Shown in pieces: positions 1-7,535 of a stretch of DNA of 51,329 nucleotides (the first letter of the stretch is position 1; each line of letters begins with the position of its first letter). Below the pieces are notes generated by a model. It was not told the DNA's origin, searched no databases, and saw only the letters and a list, made by a program, of their open reading frames with translations. Source of the DNA: Lachnospiraceae bacterium (GTDB lineage: Bacteria; Bacillota; Clostridia; Lachnospirales; Lachnospiraceae); NCBI GenBank assembly GCA_004557975.1, contig SFEV01000014.1:1-51329 (forward strand). The letters are read 5' to 3'. A program made the translations under genes and the position numbers.

Positions 1-1
1 A

Positions 2-400
2 AGTATTAATCTGGTAATCATCATCTGTTTTTTCTTCTCTGCAATTCTGTCTGTATTAGTTTTGCTGAACCAGATGAATATGTATATAAACAGAAAATCA
101 AAAGAGCTGGCAGTTATGAGGATTAACGGCTATACGCTGAAGGAAACGAAAACCTTTGTAAGTAAGGATAATATAGTTCTGATCGCTTTGGGTCTGATCA
201 TAGGATGCGGAATCGGGACACCGTTGGCTCAGCTTGAAGTCATCATCATGGAAACAGGAGCCAGCCGATACATAACCACACCGAATATGCCTGCCTGTTT
301 CCTGTCAGCAGTCATATGTATTATCTTTTCACTGATTATTAATAAAATAGCGCTCAGAAAAATAAATCACTTAAGCTTAACAAATGTTAACGGAAACTGA
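2..400 (+). CDS. FtsX-like ABC transporter permease, C-terminal fragment
   Basis: The 5' end is outside the window; the reading frame is open from base 2 to the TGA at 398-400, giving about 132 residues. The piece starts in a hydrophobic helix, then has a basic stretch (NRKSKELAVMRINGYTLKE) typical of the cytoplasmic loop of FtsX/MacB-type permeases, where the protein meets its ATPase. A second helix with a GLIIGCGIGTPL motif, an extracellular loop and a last helix with a short cytoplasmic tail follow. This matches the C-terminal FtsX domain of lipid or peptide exporters. The partner ATPase would lie upstream, outside the window. Substrate unknown. Confidence 0.8.
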   Translation, partial: SINLVIIICFFFSAILSVLVLLNQMNMYINRKSKELAVMRINGYTLKETKTFVSKDNIVLIALGLIIGCGIGTPLAQLEVIIMETGASRYITTPNMPACFLSAVICIIFSLIINKIALRKINHLSLTNVNGN

Positions 401-460
401 CAGTGAAAAACTGAAATACTTTTATTCTTTCGTGTTTCTACAACAATTTCCAAAAAAATA

Positions 461-490
461 TTGACGAAAATACTACTGTAGTAGTATGAT
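461..490 (+). promoter_or_regulatory. Promoter with BlaI/MecI/CopY-like palindrome in its spacer
   Basis: TTGACG (461-466) and TATGAT (485-490) are separated by 18 bases. The spacer holds TACTAC-T-GTAGTA (471-483), a perfect 6-bp inverted repeat around one base. Operators of the BlaI/MecI/CopY winged-helix repressors have this TAC...GTA form, so a repressor of that class is a reasonable guess; none is encoded in the window. The predicted transcript meets a terminator hairpin almost at once (500-534). Confidence 0.55.
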
Positions 491-499
491 AGTCGAAAC

Positions 500-534
500 A
501 AAGGCGTTTTGCAGATGATGCAGGGCGCCTTTTT
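500..534 (+). terminator. Intrinsic terminator just after the 461-490 promoter
   Basis: AAAGGCG (500-506) pairs with CGCCTTT (526-532) and is followed by T residues; an inner TGCA/TGCA pair can extend the stem. It begins only about ten bases after the expected transcription start. It could terminate readthrough from the permease gene, act as an attenuator, or be what is left after a deletion removed the gene that belonged to this promoter. Confidence 0.6.
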
Positions 535-580
535 CGTTGCGTAATCCTGTACCAGCATCCGCAACGCCGGGAATTATCAG

Positions 581-609
581 GTTACTGTTCACTTCGTTCA
601 CAGCAACAC
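581..609 (+). repeat. Short imperfect hairpin repeat, copy 1
   Basis: A 29-base sequence starting GTTACTGT and ending CACAGCAACAC, with a central ACTTCGTTC. It recurs at 2618-2646 with only two bases changed. Its ends are imperfect inverted repeats, so each copy can fold alone. It sits directly before the truncated ATP-grasp frame. Resembles small dispersed hairpin elements (REP or MITE type); the copy number outside this window is unknown. Confidence 0.6.
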
Positions 610-654
610 GCTTCGCGATGCACAGAAACTGCATTTCATGCAGTTTCGCGCGTG
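607..654 (+). repeat. Nested palindrome overlapping the start of the ATP-grasp frame
   Basis: GAAACTGCAT (625-634) and ATGCAGTTTC (638-647) form a perfect 10-bp stem with a three-base loop. Further out, CACGC (607-611) matches GCGTG (650-654). The outer arm overlaps the GTG at 652. It directly follows repeat copy 1 and may belong to the same inserted element. Confidence 0.55.
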
Positions 655-1932
655 ATACCCTCGGGATTTCCGCGCATTAAGTTCGGCATATATAAGAATA
701 ATGAGTTCCGTGAACAACTGTTTCCTTTCGATGCGATCCCGCGTGTCATTGAGCAGGATCAGTTCCGGTATCTGGAAAAGGGGCTGAAGCAGCGTGTTAT
801 GGCGCTGAACCTTTTTATCAGGGATATCTACGGTGATAAAAAGATTATCCGGGATAAGGTTGTTCCGGAGGAGTTTATATTTGCTTCCAGCGGTTATCTC
901 GCACAATGCGAAGGCGTCATGCCGCCGAAAGGAATTTACGCCCATATTGCAGGTATTGATCTCGTACAGGGCAAGGATCACCAGTGGTATATTCTTGAGG
1001 ACAACCTGAGAGTACCCTCCGGTGCATCATATCCGATGATTGCAAGGGAGCTGTGCCGGCGTTCCAGTCCGCTCACTTTCCAGCAGAACCATATCGAGGA
1101 TAACCGCAATTATGCAAAGCTGCTCAGGAACACTATGGATTACGTAAATACCGGAGGCCACACGGTAATACTGACACCGGGACGATACAATGCGGCATAT
1201 TTTGAGCATTCCTATCTTGCAGAGAAGACGGGAGCCCACCTCGTCACAGGCAGTGAGCTTGTAGTGGAAAATGATCATCTGTATTTTGTGGACTACAGCG
1301 GCAAGCGTGAGCGGGTCGGTGCCGTTTACCGCAGAATTTCAGATGAATATCTGGATCCGATGACGTTCAACAGGGAATCCCTGATTGGTATTCCGCATAT
1401 CTATGATATTTACCGGAAAGGAAATGTGGCACTCCTGAATGCACCGGGAAACGGTGTTGCCGACGACAAGGGCATCTACTATTTTGTTCCGAAAATGATC
1501 CGGTACTATCTCGGCGAAGAACCGATCCTTAAGAATGCACCTACTTATCTTCCATTTTATAAGGAGGATATGGCGTATGTTCTGGAGAATTTTGATAATC
1601 TTGTGCTGAAGGATGTGGCCGAAGCCGGAGGATACGGTGTAGTATTTGGCAGCAGGATGACTGCACAGGAAAAAGAGAGGTTCCTGACGCTTCTGAAAGC
1701 AGAGCCCCGCCGGTTTATTGCTCAGGAGGTCATTGATTTCCTGGATATCGATATTATGGACGAGGGAAATATGGTTCCTAGGAAAGCGGACCTCCGCGCG
1801 TTCGTTCTCATGGGCGAGGAGCCCGTCGTATGGAAAAGCGGGCTGACACGTTTTTCACGCAACCCGGATTCCTTTATTGTCAATTCATCTCAGGGAGGAG
1901 GATTTAAAGACACATGGGTATTATCTCAGTAG
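652..1932 (+). CDS. Circularly permuted type 2 ATP-grasp protein, 5'-truncated
   Basis: 426 residues of the COG2308 family, ATP-grasp enzymes thought to form amide or peptide bonds. Family signatures are intact: DNLRVPSGASY (117-127), NGVADDKGIYYFVP (267-280), K320 with DVAEAGGYGV (321-330), RKADLRAFVLMG (377-388) and SSQGGGFKDTW near the end. The N-terminal section that normally precedes the FPFDAIPRVI segment (here 25-33), roughly 50-70 residues, is missing. The GTG at 652 has no ribosome binding site, no in-frame ATG lies upstream (the frame is open back to a stop at 490), and the first codons run through a palindrome. The gene was therefore probably cut at its 5' end and may be poorly expressed or inactive. 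It overlaps the alpha-E gene by 19 bases, as expected for partners in this cluster type. Confidence 0.85.
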   Translation: MIPSGFPRIKFGIYKNNEFREQLFPFDAIPRVIEQDQFRYLEKGLKQRVMALNLFIRDIYGDKKIIRDKVVPEEFIFASSGYLAQCEGVMPPKGIYAHIAGIDLVQGKDHQWYILEDNLRVPSGASYPMIARELCRRSSPLTFQQNHIEDNRNYAKLLRNTMDYVNTGGHTVILTPGRYNAAYFEHSYLAEKTGAHLVTGSELVVENDHLYFVDYSGKRERVGAVYRRISDEYLDPMTFNRESLIGIPHIYDIYRKGNVALLNAPGNGVADDKGIYYFVPKMIRYYLGEEPILKNAPTYLPFYKEDMAYVLENFDNLVLKDVAEAGGYGVVFGSRMTAQEKERFLTLLKAEPRRFIAQEVIDFLDIDIMDEGNMVPRKADLRAFVLMGEEPVVWKSGLTRFSRNPDSFIVNSSQGGGFKDTWVLSQ

Positions 1933-2579
1933 AAAATACAGACCGTCTGTTCTGGCTCGGAAGGTACAGTGAGCGGGTTTACACAACGATCCGCCTGTTT
2001 TCTGCCAGCTATGACGATATGATCGATACGTATATGAACAGCTATCAGGATTTCTGCAGTAGTCTCGATATTCCGAACATCTACACTTCGGGAGAAAATT
2101 TCATACAGCGCTACTGCTTCGACGGAGAGGATACAAATTCCATCTACTCCAACCTGATGCGGGCCTATGACAACGGCATCACACTGAGGGAAGAAATCGG
2201 AAGTGAAACACTCTCCTACATACAGCTTGCCGTCTATGATATGAACAGGGCGCGTATCTCTCACGCTCCGCTGATCGAGCTGCAGAAGGTGATCGATAAC
2301 ATTCTTGCTTTCTGGGGAATTGCGGATGACTGCATTGACAGTGAGAATGTGAGGAATATTATTAAGGTAGGAAAGCGCATTGAGCGGCTTGATTTATACG
2401 CCCGCCTGCGGATGCCCCGAACGGAAATGATCCGGGAGGTGGACAGACTGGTGGGAAGAATCGGACGCACCTGTCTAAAATACGATGTCCCCGGGCTTGA
2501 GGATTTAAAACTTCTGGTGCATGCACCGGAAATCAGGTACGGTGAGATCGTCTGCAAGGTGGAACATCTTTTTATATAA
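1914..2579 (+). CDS. Alpha-E domain protein (DUF403)
   Basis: 221 residues of the COG2307 alpha-E family, an all-helical protein almost always encoded next to COG2308 ATP-grasp proteins and proposed to assist amide ligation. The start NTDRLFWLGRYSERV fits the family opening (ENLYWLGRYLERAE-like), and the DTNSIYSNLMRAYDNGITLREEI segment matches the conserved NPSSI...REN.R..R block. The start is the ATG at 1914, with a GGAGGAGG sequence about 12-14 bases upstream inside the ATP-grasp gene. At 221 residues it is shorter than many family members (about 300), but the end is a clean stop. No membrane segments or signal peptide, so it should be cytoplasmic. Confidence 0.85.
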   Translation: MGIISVENTDRLFWLGRYSERVYTTIRLFSASYDDMIDTYMNSYQDFCSSLDIPNIYTSGENFIQRYCFDGEDTNSIYSNLMRAYDNGITLREEIGSETLSYIQLAVYDMNRARISHAPLIELQKVIDNILAFWGIADDCIDSENVRNIIKVGKRIERLDLYARLRMPRTEMIREVDRLVGRIGRTCLKYDVPGLEDLKLLVHAPEIRYGEIVCKVEHLFI

Positions 2580-2588
2580 TAATATCAC

Positions 2589-2674
2589 CACGGCTGCTGC
2601 CGGATGGGAGCTCTGTTGTTACTGTATACTTCGTTCACAGCAACACTCTGTTCTCTGTGCGGGCAGCAGCCGTG
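2589..2674 (+). repeat. Nested hairpin element containing repeat copy 2
   Basis: Perfect 13-base outer arms, CACGGCTGCTGCC (2589-2601) and GGCAGCAGCCGTG (2662-2674), enclose a second copy of the 29-base repeat (2618-2646) that also occurs at 581-609. The whole element lies between the alpha-E and transglutaminase genes and would be transcribed as one long hairpin ending just before the ribosome binding site of the next gene. It could modulate readthrough or mRNA stability. A strong T run is absent, so a simple terminator is less likely. Confidence 0.65.
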
Positions 2675-2693
2675 TTCTGAGAGGAGCATAACA

Positions 2694-3533
2694 ATGAAAA
2701 AGCTGCATTTTGAATACAGAATGAAGCTTGCTTTTGATCATCCCGTCCGGCAGCATCGTTTTACTCTGAGATGTGTTCCCATCTCCAATGAGCGACAGCA
2801 GATTCATGTGTTTGATACGGACGTATATCCGAAAGAGTTTCTGTCAGCGGACATGGACTCCTTCGGAAATTACTGTATTTACGGCTACTCGGAAGGTCAG
2901 CATGACCATTTTTCTGTCTCTGTGACGGGGACGGCAAAGACAGGGCTCTCTTCCTTTGAAACGGCTCCTGAGGACTACCAGCTCGGACTGTTTCGATATC
3001 AGACTGAGTGTACCCGCCCCGGCCCCTGCATCCGTACTTTTCACGAAAGATTTTCATTTCCCGACGAAACAGAAAGTATTGACAGAGCAATCGCCTATAT
3101 GGAGGCGCTGTATCGGGAATTTCAGTATGTACAGGGTGTTACCGGCATTTCCACCACGGCGGAGGAGGCACTGAATCTTGGGAAGGGGGTCTGCCAGGAT
3201 TACTCTCACATTCTTCTCTCCCTCTGTCGCCTGGACAGAATTCCCTGCCGCTATGTGGTTGGAATGCTGCTGGGAGAAGGTTTAAGCCATGCGTGGGTGG
3301 AGGTGTGCAGCAATGGACGCTGGATTGCTCTGGATCCGACAAACAATCTGATTGTGGATGACCGCCATATTAAAATTTCTTCCGGTCGGGATTATAAGGA
3401 CTGTACCATCAACCAGGGACTTTTTGTGGGGCAGACGACCCAGACGCAGACAATCCACGTCTCGGTAACAGAGTCCTGGGAAGGAGAAAACAATTATGAT
3501 AAAGACTGTTGTGGAAGCCGGGCTTCCCGTTGA
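2694..3533 (+). CDS. Transglutaminase-like cysteine protease family protein
   Basis: 279 residues with an N-terminal beta-rich domain and a C-terminal transglutaminase-like core (COG1305). The catalytic triad is visible: C167 in GKGVCQDYSH, H199 in LSHAWVEV, D214 in ALDPTNN. Proteins of this type accompany ATP-grasp/alpha-E pairs and are thought to cleave or transfer the peptide product. The ATG at 2694 is chosen because GAGAGGAG precedes it; the open frame extends to 2604 but that part is the hairpin element. No signal peptide, so cytoplasmic. The 3' end overlaps the next gene by 38 bases, suggesting translational coupling. Confidence 0.85.
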   Translation: MKKLHFEYRMKLAFDHPVRQHRFTLRCVPISNERQQIHVFDTDVYPKEFLSADMDSFGNYCIYGYSEGQHDHFSVSVTGTAKTGLSSFETAPEDYQLGLFRYQTECTRPGPCIRTFHERFSFPDETESIDRAIAYMEALYREFQYVQGVTGISTTAEEALNLGKGVCQDYSHILLSLCRLDRIPCRYVVGMLLGEGLSHAWVEVCSNGRWIALDPTNNLIVDDRHIKISSGRDYKDCTINQGLFVGQTTQTQTIHVSVTESWEGENNYDKDCCGSRASR

Positions 3534-4461
3534 TGAGACGCTCAGCATCCGGAAAAGACGCCTGGAGCCGGAGCATGGAGAATCATCTGCATGGAAAAGG
3601 ATCAGTGTTGTCACAGGTATCCACGGAGATGAGTTGGAGGGTCAGTACGTCTGCTATGAGACGGCGAGGAGGATTCAGGAGCATCCGGAATATCTGAATG
3701 GCATTGTGGATCTTTATCCTGCGCTGAATCCCTTCGGTATCGATTCTGTCACCCGCGGGATTCCGGCTTTTGACCTTGATATGAACCGCATATTTCCGGG
3801 GCGCTTCGACGGTGACATGAACGAATATCTGGCAGCAGAGATTGTACGCGACCTGAAGGGTTCTGATCTGTGCATTGATATTCACGCCAGCAATATCTAT
3901 CTGACGGAGATTCCGCAGATCCGGATCAATGAACAGCATGAGAAAGCACTGATGCGCTACGCTCTTCTGTCCAATGTGGATTTTATCTGGATACATGGCG
4001 CCAGTACAGTTCTGGAATCTACTCTGGCCTACAGCATGAACAGCCGCGGTGTGCCGACGCTTGTGGTAGAGATGGGTGTCGGAATGCGGATTACGAGAGA
4101 CTACGGTGATCAGATGACGGACGGGATTTTCAGCCTGATGAAGGAGCTGGGTATTTGGAGCGGGCCTGTCTCCCAGGTGCGAAAGCCCGTTGTTTCACAA
4201 AAGCCTGATGAGGTTACATTTCTGAACGCTCCTGTTTCCGGAATTTTCATTAAAACACTGTCCCATGGTGCCCGTGTCAGCAGAGGGACGGAAATCGGCA
4301 GAATCGTCGATCCGCTTCAGGGCTCCCTGCTGTGTACTGTTGACTCGCCGGTGGACGGCTGGCTGTTCACAGTCCGTGAGTACCCTGTGGTGGATGAGGG
4401 ATCACTGATGGCAAGGATTCTGAATACGAATAATCCTGATGTCAGGAGGATGATGGGATGA
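3496..4461 (+). CDS. Succinylglutamate desuccinylase/aspartoacylase-type M14 hydrolase
   Basis: 321 residues of the AstE/AspA group of M14 zinc hydrolases, which cleave amide bonds of N-acyl amino acids. Zinc ligands are present: H43 and E46 in GIHGDELEG and H130 in CIDIHAS; E192 in VVEMGVG fits the catalytic glutamate. The last 90 or so residues form the usual beta-rich lipoyl-like domain (FLNAPVSGIF onward). The ATG at 3496 has GGAAGGAG nine bases upstream, inside the preceding gene. It ends in a 4-base ATGA overlap with its own paralogue. Predicted to be the active hydrolase of the cluster; substrate unknown. Confidence 0.85.
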   Translation: MIKTVVEAGLPVDETLSIRKRRLEPEHGESSAWKRISVVTGIHGDELEGQYVCYETARRIQEHPEYLNGIVDLYPALNPFGIDSVTRGIPAFDLDMNRIFPGRFDGDMNEYLAAEIVRDLKGSDLCIDIHASNIYLTEIPQIRINEQHEKALMRYALLSNVDFIWIHGASTVLESTLAYSMNSRGVPTLVVEMGVGMRITRDYGDQMTDGIFSLMKELGIWSGPVSQVRKPVVSQKPDEVTFLNAPVSGIFIKTLSHGARVSRGTEIGRIVDPLQGSLLCTVDSPVDGWLFTVREYPVVDEGSLMARILNTNNPDVRRMMG

Positions 4462-5390
4462 AGAAGAAAATACTGTTTGAAATAAAGGCTCTGTATCGCG
4501 ATGATTTCCGTGTGACCGGTTTTGTGTTCGGACGGGGCGAGCCTTCTGTCTGTATTGTGGGAAGTATGCGAGGAAACGAAAACCAGCAGCTGTATGCATG
4601 CTCCGAGCTTGTCCGGAGACTGTCTGAGCTGGAGGAAAAAGGACGGATTGTTCCGGGCAGACAGATTCTGGTGATCCCGTGCGCCAATCCGTATTCGATG
4701 AATATCAAGAAGCGTTTCTGGAGTATTGACAATACGGATATCAACCGGATGTTTCCGGGATATTCCGAAGGGGAAACGACACAGCGCATTGCTGCCGGAA
4801 TTTTCGATGCAGTGAAGGACTATCCCTTCGGCATCCAGTTTGCTTCCTTCTACATGCCGGGCGGTTTCGTGCCCCACGTGCGCATGATGAAGACGGGATT
4901 TGAAAAGGTATCGCTGGCCGAACAGTTCGGACTTCCCTACGTGGTGCTCCACACACCAAGACCTTTCGATACGACGACACTGAATTACAACTGGCAGATA
5001 TGGGAGACAAACGCGTTTTCGATCTATACCACCAACACATCCCGGGTGGACAGAAACAGTGCGCGCCAGGCGGTGGAAGCTATTCTGAATTTCCTCTCAA
5101 AGCAGGAAATCATCCGTTACCACGGATATAACGGGTACGTTTCCAGAGTAATTGAAAGTGAGGACTTTATCCCCGTCCGTGCTGCCGATGCAGGCTTCTT
5201 TGAAACATCGGTCAGGCCCGGTGAGGCGGTTGAGGAAGGGCAGCTTCTTGCAAAAATCCGCGACCCGTATCTCGGTACGGTACGCAGCTGCCTGAATGCT
5301 CCTGTTCACGGTACTGTCGCGTTTGTCCATGACGAGGCAATGACGTATGAGAATACGGCAGTGTTCAAACTGATCAGGGAAGAATGGTAA
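4458..5390 (+). CDS. AspA/AstE-like M14 paralogue with degenerate active site
   Basis: 310 residues with the same architecture as the preceding protein, including NTDINRMFPG (like DLDMNRIFPG) and the C-terminal beta domain (LNAPVHGTV). The catalytic positions are changed: the H-x-x-E motif reads R38-x-x-E41 (SMRGNEN), the third zinc-ligand position aligns with F128 (GIQFASF in place of DIHAS), and the catalytic glutamate position aligns with T191. It is probably a pseudoenzyme or a subunit that binds substrate or regulates its neighbour. It starts in a 4-base overlap with the active paralogue, which suggests near-equal production and perhaps a heterodimer. It is the last gene of the cluster. 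Confidence 0.75.
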   Translation: MKKKILFEIKALYRDDFRVTGFVFGRGEPSVCIVGSMRGNENQQLYACSELVRRLSELEEKGRIVPGRQILVIPCANPYSMNIKKRFWSIDNTDINRMFPGYSEGETTQRIAAGIFDAVKDYPFGIQFASFYMPGGFVPHVRMMKTGFEKVSLAEQFGLPYVVLHTPRPFDTTTLNYNWQIWETNAFSIYTTNTSRVDRNSARQAVEAILNFLSKQEIIRYHGYNGYVSRVIESEDFIPVRAADAGFFETSVRPGEAVEEGQLLAKIRDPYLGTVRSCLNAPVHGTVAFVHDEAMTYENTAVFKLIREEW

Positions 5391-5502
5391 AAAGGGTGAT
5401 GAGTTTCTGACATTTTGTGGTATATTATACATGAAGTTCTTCATAGCAGACTTTCACACATGATACAAATATCAGATAAAACCGGTCGGGAGGAGGAATT
5501 TT

Positions 5503-6516
5503 ATGTTACAAAGACTTCAGTCTGTCATCACCGCGCTGCAGGAGCAGCAGGCACTTATGCTCGTCATGATTCTTGACAGTTCCGGGTCGACACCGCGTGG
5601 TGCAGGTGCGCTGATGCTTGTTTTCGAAGACAGCCATACAGAAGGTACCATTGGAGGCGGAGCCGTCGAGCACGCAGCCATAGTTCATGCAGGGGAGCTC
5701 TTGGAACAGAGATGCTCCGATACGGTAATCTACCGACTGAACACGGATGATGTCGTGAATCTCGGTATGATCTGCGGCGGCGATGTTACCGTGCATTTCC
5801 AGTATCTGGAGGGAGAAAGGTATCTTCCGCTGTTTTTAAAGCTGAAGGAGGATGCTGTAGAAAATACAGGGGCATGGCTGGTGCGCAGAATAGAAAATAA
5901 AACCGTAACGGCCATGACGGTCTGCGGCAGTGCCACAGAAGTGTGCGGGGATGAGCCGGACAGAGAAATACTGCCGAAGCTTTTAAGCAGCAGGCCCGTC
6001 TATCTGGAAGGGGAAATTTCCTGGTATGCGGAGCCTGTCGTAAAGGCCGGGACTGTCTATGTGTTCGGCGGCGGGCATGTTTCCAGAGAGGTTGTGCCGT
6101 TGCTGGCCCGCGTGGGGTTTTCTGTGGCGGTCTATGAGGACCGTGAAATTTTTGCGGATACTGCTCTGTTTCCCGATGCGTGCCGCGTTATTCTGGGAGA
6201 TTTCAACCATATCGAGGAGCATGTGTCCCTGACGGAGTATGACTATGTGGTTATTATGACCCGGGGACATCAGGCAGATTTCGAGGTGTTGTCCCAGGCG
6301 CTGAAAGCACCGTGCACGTACATCGGCTGTATCGGCAGTCGGAAAAAGATAACGATTACAAAGCGGAGAATTTTAGACCTTGGATTTGATGAGACGGATT
6401 TTGAACGCGTCCACGCTCCCATCGGACTGCCGATCAGAGCGGAGACGCCTGAGGAGATTGCGGTCAGTGTGGCGGCAGAGCTGATTCTGCACCGGGCACA
6501 GAACCAGATTGCTTAG
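5503..6516 (+). CDS. xdhC: XdhC/CoxI family molybdenum-enzyme maturation protein
   Basis: 337 residues of the XdhC/CoxI family, which binds molybdenum cofactor, promotes its sulfuration and inserts it into xanthine-dehydrogenase-type hydroxylases. The N-terminal XdhC domain has SSGSTPRGAGA and GTIGGGAVE; the C-terminal Rossmann domain has VYVFGGGHVS, VMTRGHQAD and YIGCIGSRKK. A strong GGAGGAGG site precedes the ATG. It converges with a molybdopterin-binding gene, the two stop codons sharing the bases TTAG. No molybdenum hydroxylase is in the window. Confidence 0.88.
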   Translation: MLQRLQSVITALQEQQALMLVMILDSSGSTPRGAGALMLVFEDSHTEGTIGGGAVEHAAIVHAGELLEQRCSDTVIYRLNTDDVVNLGMICGGDVTVHFQYLEGERYLPLFLKLKEDAVENTGAWLVRRIENKTVTAMTVCGSATEVCGDEPDREILPKLLSSRPVYLEGEISWYAEPVVKAGTVYVFGGGHVSREVVPLLARVGFSVAVYEDREIFADTALFPDACRVILGDFNHIEEHVSLTEYDYVVIMTRGHQADFEVLSQALKAPCTYIGCIGSRKKITITKRRILDLGFDETDFERVHAPIGLPIRAETPEEIAVSVAAELILHRAQNQIA

Positions 6517-7535
6517 CTCTTTCCAAAGCCGCAGGACGGGAAATGGCATGTCTCGCATCCGAGACACAGTCCTCCATTTCCGAGAGTTGTGATATCTTTT
6601 CTTGTGATGCGCACACCTGCCGCTACCCGCGGCAGGATCAGATCAAAAATTGTGGCGCGTGAGTACATGACACAGCCCGGCAGTCCGAGTACCGGTGTTC
6701 CGTCCTCAAAATAGGCGAGACAGAACATGGCTCCAGGCAGAACGGGCGCACCGTAGGCGATGACAGAGGCGCCGCTTTCTTTGATGGCGCCCGGCGTCTG
6801 GTCATCCGGATCGACACTCATGCCACCGGTGGCGATAATGAGTTCACAGCCTCTCTTTTTCAGTTCAAGAATTGCTTCGGTGATTTTTGATTTGTCATCG
6901 TTTACCGTGATGTGATCTGTCGCCTCAATCTGATATTTTTCCAGTTTTTCTGTGACAACCGGAGTAAACGTATCCTGGATTCTACCATAGAAAACTTCGT
7001 TTCCGGTTGTGACAATCCCTGCTTTTCTGATACGGTACGGAAGAAGCTCGCACAGTGGTTTTTCGCCGGCCGTTTTTTTCACAAGCTCCATCTTTTCTTT
7101 TTTGATGACGAGAGGAATGACTCTTGTTCCCAGCAGCTTGTCGCCTTTTTTCACCGCACTTTCACTGTGACGCGTCGCGATCATGATCTGATCGATGTCA
7201 TTGATTGCGTTGAGACGCTCCACATCGACGCGAAACAGGCCGTCACAGGCAGCAGAAATCTCAATCTTTCCTTCTTTTACGGAAGATCTGTCCATATGCT
7301 TATTGATACAGATGCTGCACAGAATTTCTGCTGCTTCATTTTCGTGATACATCGTATCATCTTTTTCCCATACGTAGAGATTATCCTTGCCCAGGCCGAG
7401 CAGTACCGGAATATCCTCTGAAGTGACCACGTGCCCCTTGCGGAAGCGGGCATCCTTTGTCACACCTGGTATAATCTGTGTAATGTCGTGGCACAGAACG
7501 TGCCCCACGGCATCTTCCGTTTTAATCAGTTTCAT
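6513..7535 (-). CDS. Molybdopterin-binding protein (MoaB/Mog-like domain) with C-terminal Cys cluster
   Basis: 340 residues from the ATG at 7535 (AAGGAGGAAG upstream). The start is placed there because the longer open frame lies inside modC. The second half holds a MoaB/Mog-type molybdopterin-binding domain: GIVTTGNEVFYGRI, ATGGMSVDPDDQTP, GAPVLPGAMF and VLGLPGCVMY. The N-terminal half lacks the full MoeA layout. The protein ends in a Cys-rich tail, CLGCETCHFPSC, which could hold a metal or iron-sulfur cluster. Likely role: cofactor handling for molybdenum hydroxylases, together with XdhC. Its start overlaps modC by 14 bases, so it is the last gene of the mod operon. Confidence 0.8.
   Translation of the reverse strand: MKLIKTEDAVGHVLCHDITQIIPGVTKDARFRKGHVVTSEDIPVLLGLGKDNLYVWEKDDTMYHENEAAEILCSICINKHMDRSSVKEGKIEISAACDGLFRVDVERLNAINDIDQIMIATRHSESAVKKGDKLLGTRVIPLVIKKEKMELVKKTAGEKPLCELLPYRIRKAGIVTTGNEVFYGRIQDTFTPVVTEKLEKYQIEATDHITVNDDKSKITEAILELKKRGCELIIATGGMSVDPDDQTPGAIKESGASVIAYGAPVLPGAMFCLAYFEDGTPVLGLPGCVMYSRATIFDLILPRVAAGVRITRKDITTLGNGGLCLGCETCHFPSCGFGKS

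Noticed and set aside
2604..2693. Thirty extra N-terminal codons of the transglutaminase-like protein
   Set aside because: This part is the nested hairpin element; a strong ribosome binding site precedes the ATG at 2694.
652..5390. Cyanophycin-type or RiPP biosynthesis locus
   Set aside because: No cyanophycin synthetase, no precursor peptide with a leader and no dedicated exporter were found in or beside the cluster.
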